Source: Nodularia spumigena CCY9414 (GTDB taxonomy: Bacteria; Cyanobacteriota; Cyanobacteriia; Cyanobacteriales; Nostocaceae). From it: a stretch of DNA of 64,000 nt. The position numbers and the translations under genes were made by a program. Shown here in pieces: positions 60,152 to 64,000 of this stretch (position 1 is the first letter of the stretch; each line of letters starts with the position of its first letter). The stretch covers positions 5,050,807 to 5,114,806 of the forward strand of contig NZ_CP007203.1 of NCBI RefSeq assembly GCF_000340565.2, in the 5' to 3' direction. The notes below the pieces were generated by a model. That model had not been told where the DNA came from and made no database searches. It worked only from the letters and a program-made list of their open reading frames with translations.

Positions 60152-61512
60152 CTTCTCAATTCATTGGGGTTAATCAAATGCTCCACCGTGTTAAGTTGTC
60201 TTTGAAAATATAACCGATACAACTCACACGCCGGAGTACAGCGATCGCCTGACAGATTCACCAGCCCCATACTATATAATTTATATGCTATGGTAGGCTC
60301 CAAATTCACATCATTGCTCGCAGTAATTACCTCATAGAAAGCAGTAGCCAATTCTGGCTCCCCTTGCAATACCAATACATACTGTTTCAAATACTCGTGA
60401 TAAATTCCCTTTGTAGTCGCTGCTTGTTGTAGTAGTTCCTCTAGGTTCCCTTCTAAGCCTCCCTTACCCACAAGGTGATACAAAGCCAATCTGACTAAAT
60501 AGGGATGTCCCCCCACCATCGCCATCAAACGTTGAGTATTCTGACTATCAACCCAATCTAAACCATGACGTTGTGCTAAATCCTCAACCTGCTCTTTTGT
60601 AAAATTTGGCAACTTAATTAACAACCCCATATTGAATGGGGATTTTGTCAGTTTTAAACTCACAAGAATATCCTGAGAATAAACCAATACCAGGCGGAGC
60701 TTTTGCCAAACTTCCACCATTTTGGACTGTTCATACCAAGAACGCATCAATGGCAGAAATTCCCCAGCAATCTCAGGATAATCAAATACCCAATCTACTT
60801 CGTTGAATACCAACACCACAGGACTTTTCACAGCAGTTAGCAAATACTTCTGGAAATACATAGAGCAGCTAACTTTACTACCCATATCCTCATCCCAGTA
60901 ATCGTTAAGTTTTGGTTCTAGCTGTAACTCCCGGCTAACATTGGCACACAACCAGCGTAAAAACTTATCCAAACTGCTAAAGACTGCTTTATCTGCTTGC
61001 TGAAAATCCAAACTAACGGTGCGAAAACCTTCATTAGTAGCCCGTGTAATTATCCTGAGAATCAGAGAACTTTTTCCCATTTTATTCGGAGATTGGATAC
61101 AGACAACACTTCCTGGTGTAGTTATTTCTGCATAGAAAAGTTCCTCTATTGGCGGGCGAGGAATGTATAATCTAGAATTAGGAGATACTGGGCTATTAGG
61201 AAATTCCAGAGATATGGCAGTTGCAGCCCGGTTAAACTCCTTAATTAACTGTTGATGGGTTTTAGTGAGACGGCGAGATAACAACTTTTCACGGAAGTTA
61301 GATTTATGAATCGGTTCCCCCCAAAAATCGCTTAAAGATTGCCATAAATGAGCAGCAACTTTCCGCACACGCTCTTCCCCGTAGTGGGCTTCAAAAGCTA
61401 TACTTGTATATGTTTTTCCCTCCCAGGAAGAACGCAAAATCATCTCTTGGAGTGTTGTCACACCATTAACTTGGCTGGCTTTTAGTAGCAATACGACTTC
61501 ATCTATCGTCAT
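60142..61512 (-). CDS. AAA-like ATPase with N-terminal vMAP-type helix-turn-helix
   Basis: The N-terminal 100 residues (LILRSSWEGKTYTSIAFEAHYG, VRKVAAHLWQSLSDFWG) match the HTH region found in cyanobacterial ternary-complex and vMAP-type signalling proteins. The ATPase part has P-loop SPNKMGKSSL and Walker B VVLVFNEVDWVF, then a helical lid (MVGGHPYLVRLALYHL). The gene family is known as AAA-like (AAA_35). No output domain follows, so it may work with partners encoded elsewhere. Confidence 0.8.
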   Translation of the reverse strand: MTIDEVVLLLKASQVNGVTTLQEMILRSSWEGKTYTSIAFEAHYGEERVRKVAAHLWQSLSDFWGEPIHKSNFREKLLSRRLTKTHQQLIKEFNRAATAISLEFPNSPVSPNSRLYIPRPPIEELFYAEITTPGSVVCIQSPNKMGKSSLILRIITRATNEGFRTVSLDFQQADKAVFSSLDKFLRWLCANVSRELQLEPKLNDYWDEDMGSKVSCSMYFQKYLLTAVKSPVVLVFNEVDWVFDYPEIAGEFLPLMRSWYEQSKMVEVWQKLRLVLVYSQDILVSLKLTKSPFNMGLLIKLPNFTKEQVEDLAQRHGLDWVDSQNTQRLMAMVGGHPYLVRLALYHLVGKGGLEGNLEELLQQAATTKGIYHEYLKQYVLVLQGEPELATAFYEVITASNDVNLEPTIAYKLYSMGLVNLSGDRCTPACELYRLYFQRQLNTVEHLINPNELRSLH

Positions 61513-61949
61513 TCTTCATTGGCCTTAGTTCTGTGTTTTTTTGTCCTCGAAGTTGAGGTTCTGAGGATTAAAATTAATGTAGCCTCCTAAATTTGATTGA
61601 AAGCCTAATTTTTTTCCAAAAAGCTACAAATGCAGCTTGACAATATTACTTTTTTGTGAAAAATCTGACGTACATCGATTTTAGAGTTATTTAAATAAAA
61701 ATTCACAGGTATTCCATCTCGTTAATTCGTAATTTTAGATACTCATTATCTAATATTTGGAGATATAGATGTACAAAATGTAGTTAATTTTTGGTAAAAT
61801 TTTATGTGAGCGATCGCCACAGAAGTTACAATCTTCCGGTGAAGATTTCCTATATTTAATTCAAGATTAGAAATACTTTTTTTATTTTCAGGTACTAACA
61901 CAGCGCAGAGAAAGAAACCCAGCATATCTTCCTCATCCTATCAGCCGCT
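61513..61949. other. Spacer between divergent genes
   Basis: The spacer is A+T-rich, with one GCGATCGC-type site near 61809-61818. I see no coding frame or RNA gene. Promoters of both flanking genes should lie here. Confidence 0.6.
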
Positions 61950-63404
61950 ATGAATATCCCAGAACCTGCTACCTACAACATGGAAGCTCATATTTCAGCG
62001 TCAAGCTTGCAAAATTTCCCAGATCAACAGCCACAAGCAGCCTTACAAATGGCATTAGCTTCTAGTGGTCTAGGTTGGTGGAATTGGAATTTAGTTACCA
62101 ATAAAACCTATTTTGACCCTCAGTGGAAGCACATTTTAGGGTATCAGCGAGAAGAAATTACCAACGCCTATGAATCCTTTGAAAAACTTGTACATCCAGA
62201 GGATTTGTGGAAAGTCCAACAGGTATTACAAGAGTATCTTCAAGGATGCACACCTAAATTTGAAATTGAATTCAGAATGTTGGCTAAATCTGGCGAGTGG
62301 AAATGGATTTTATCAGGTGGTTGTGTATTTGAGTGGGATGAATTTGGTAAACCCATATTGATGACAGGAACTCATAGAGATATTACCCAAGAGAAGTTGT
62401 TTCAAGAAAGTTTGCAACAGGATAAAAAGCAAGAACAATTGTTAGCAGAAGCACAAATAAAAGAAAAGTCAGCACAACTGCAAATTACCCAAAGACAATT
62501 ATTACAGAATGACCAAATGGCTAATCTCGGTCAAATCGTAGTCGAGATGGCTAACGAAATTTATCATCCTGTTAACTTTATTTATGATAATTTTCATCCC
62601 ACAAGTCAGTATGCTGAAGAGTTAATTAAAGTAATTGAACTGTATCAATATTATTATCCCAAACCGAACTCAGAAATTACCTCATATTTGCAAGAGTTCG
62701 ACTTTAGTCTGATAAAAACAGACTTTTTACAATTGCTTTGGTCAATGCAATCTGGCTCTGAGCGTCTTCAAGAGATTGTTTCGGCTCTGCGGAATTTCTC
62801 GAACCTTGATGCAGATAAAATGCAAAAATCTAACCTACATGAGGGACTGGATAGTGTAATCAGGATATTGCAGCATCGCCTCAAAGAAAAGCCAGATAGA
62901 CCAGGAATTGAAGTTATTAAAGAATTTGGAGAATTACCTTTAATTGACTGTTATCCTGGAGAGTTAAATCAGGTATTTATGAATATTCTAAATAATGCCA
63001 TTGATGCGTTAGAAGAAAGGATGAAACAAGATTATTCCTTGATTCCCCAGATTTTCATTCGCACAGAAGTTGTGAGCAGTCATTTATCATTAGTCACTAG
63101 TAATGAATCCCACAGAGTTGATAATCAGCTTGGGAAAAAGCAAAAAGTTGTGATTCATATTTATGACAATGGTAAAGGTATTCTTCCGCATATTAAAAGG
63201 CGGATTTTTGAACCTTTCTTTACTACTAAAGCAATGGGTAAAAGTAAGGGTCTAGGACTAGCAATTAGTCAACAAATTATTGTGGAAAAACATCATGGGA
63301 AACTTAGGTGTAATTCTCAATTAGGTCAAGGTACAGAGTTTGTTATTGAAATGAATACCACAGCGCGACACTATGCTGATATGAGAAGACACGCTAATTT
63401 TTAA
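61950..63404 (+). CDS. PAS-domain sensor histidine kinase lacking the phosphoacceptor His
   Basis: A PAS_3 domain at about residues 30-150 (WKHILGYQREEITNAYESF; THRDITQEK) is followed by a coiled linker and a kinase core. The H box reads MANLGQIVVEMANEIYHPVNFI, where related kinases have AHEINNPVNFI; Asn202 (AAC at 62553-62555) replaces His. The ATPase domain is intact: N box NILNNAIDAL, G1 YDNGKGIL, F EPFFTTK, G2 KGLGLAI. There is no membrane segment, so it is cytoplasmic. It may be a regulatory pseudokinase, or the nearby His206 may serve. Confidence 0.88.
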   Translation: MNIPEPATYNMEAHISASSLQNFPDQQPQAALQMALASSGLGWWNWNLVTNKTYFDPQWKHILGYQREEITNAYESFEKLVHPEDLWKVQQVLQEYLQGCTPKFEIEFRMLAKSGEWKWILSGGCVFEWDEFGKPILMTGTHRDITQEKLFQESLQQDKKQEQLLAEAQIKEKSAQLQITQRQLLQNDQMANLGQIVVEMANEIYHPVNFIYDNFHPTSQYAEELIKVIELYQYYYPKPNSEITSYLQEFDFSLIKTDFLQLLWSMQSGSERLQEIVSALRNFSNLDADKMQKSNLHEGLDSVIRILQHRLKEKPDRPGIEVIKEFGELPLIDCYPGELNQVFMNILNNAIDALEERMKQDYSLIPQIFIRTEVVSSHLSLVTSNESHRVDNQLGKKQKVVIHIYDNGKGILPHIKRRIFEPFFTTKAMGKSKGLGLAISQQIIVEKHHGKLRCNSQLGQGTEFVIEMNTTARHYADMRRHANF

Positions 63405-63938
63405 GTAATAAAGTCTGTGGAAGAAAATAAAGAACCTCACCCCCAGCCCCTCTCCTTAGTAAGGAGAGGGGAGACTTTATACGTAGGTTGAAAGATTCGG
63501 CATTTTGGCATGACAAATCTTTCGGTTCCGGTTTTAATAATATATCAACAGGGATAACGGGAATGCGAAAACTGTCCGCAGTATAGGGTCAAGCCTTGTT
63601 TTCAATCCTCCCATCTCTATGCCAGTTGTTGATTTTGTGCTGTTGAACGGCTAAAATGGGTGAACAAGTCAATTCGCCGCACGAAGTCATCGCTTCATTA
63701 CAACTGGCTAAATATGTGACTAAATTAAATAAGTTAACAGTTATAGCGGTTCTCGGTTGAGTGAGATAGAAGAACCCCACCCCCAACCCCCTCCGGTGCA
63801 AGCGAGGAACCACTATGTACACACAAATAATCTGATCCCCCTAAATCCCCCTTAAAAAGGGGGACTTTGATTCTAGTTCCCCCCTTCTCAAGGCTACGGT
63901 GTACACACAAATGATTAAATTCTCAAAATCCTTTTTTT
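63405..63938. other. Repeat-rich non-coding end region
   Basis: It contains C-rich hairpin sequences (CCCCTCTCCTTAGTAAGGAG) and two GTGTACACACAAAT segments near 63817 and 63901. No credible gene is seen. Confidence 0.6.
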
Positions 63939-64000
63939 GTAGGGTGTGTTGTCGCGCAGCGCAACGCACCATCCCAAATTTGCGGTGCGTTAGGACTAAC
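63939..64000. repeat. Palindromic MITE-like repeat (GTAGGGTGTGTT ends), cut by window edge
   Basis: Its first 30 bases match the repeat at 2139-2216 exactly, then diverge in the centre. The other end lies beyond the window. Confidence 0.75.

Overview
The window comes from a filamentous, heterocyst-forming cyanobacterium of the Nostoc/Anabaena group. The octamer GCGATCGC (HIP1) is scattered throughout, heptanucleotide tandem repeats occur in several spacers, and ccmK-type carboxysome shell genes lie next to a HetZ-family gene. The 16S-23S-5S operon is of cyanobacterial type. Many insertion sequences, MITEs and small decayed genes show an accessory-rich chromosome.

Layout. 1-1.4 kb: the 3' part of a formylglycine-generating-enzyme-fold gene whose last 128 bp are the variable repeat of a diversity-generating retroelement (DGR). 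Its template repeat lies 191 bp downstream. All 14 differences between the two fall on template adenines, but no reverse transcriptase is visible in the window. 1.8-5.7 kb: a small membrane protein, a membrane-anchored GTPase and a conserved hypothetical. 5.8-10.9 kb: an rRNA operon on the minus strand with no spacer tRNAs. 11-13 kb: an FAD oxidoreductase and a gene split in frame by a 111-bp MITE. 13.1-17 kb: a nested transposon (IS5-like inside IS607-like) abutting decayed AbrB and HicB antitoxin genes.

16.8-49 kb: a roughly 32-kb minus-strand exopolysaccharide/O-antigen-type locus. It holds a CapD/WbpM-type dehydratase, a WbpL-type initiating transferase, a WbpV-type reductase, UDP-glucuronate epimerase, UDP-sugar dehydrogenase, asparagine synthase, at least six glycosyltransferases, an EpsG-type polymerase, several methyltransferases and an ABC exporter. 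Three tandem Rpn-family nuclease genes, an IscB element inserted in a DUF29 gene, an ISL3 remnant carrying a MITE, and palindromic repeats interrupt it. The enzymes fit one pathway: UDP-sugars are made (dehydratase, reductase, epimerase, dehydrogenase), a first sugar is loaded on undecaprenyl phosphate, the chain is extended and modified by transferases and methyltransferases, then polymerised or exported.

49-52.6 kb: an intact IS607-type element, a P450 fragment, a ParA remnant and a coiled-coil gene. 52.6-64 kb: conserved chromosomal genes (alpha/beta hydrolase, membrane protein, ccmK3, ccmK4, HetZ-related regulator, Crp/Fnr remnant, M61 peptidase, AAA-like ATPase, and a PAS histidine kinase whose phosphoacceptor histidine is replaced by asparagine).

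Main points of interest: the DGR cassette without a local reverse transcriptase; three genes for OMEGA-type RNA-guided nucleases (two TnpB, one IscB), the IscB with a readable insertion site; MITEs whose insertions can be undone on paper to restore reading frames; and the His-less sensor kinase.
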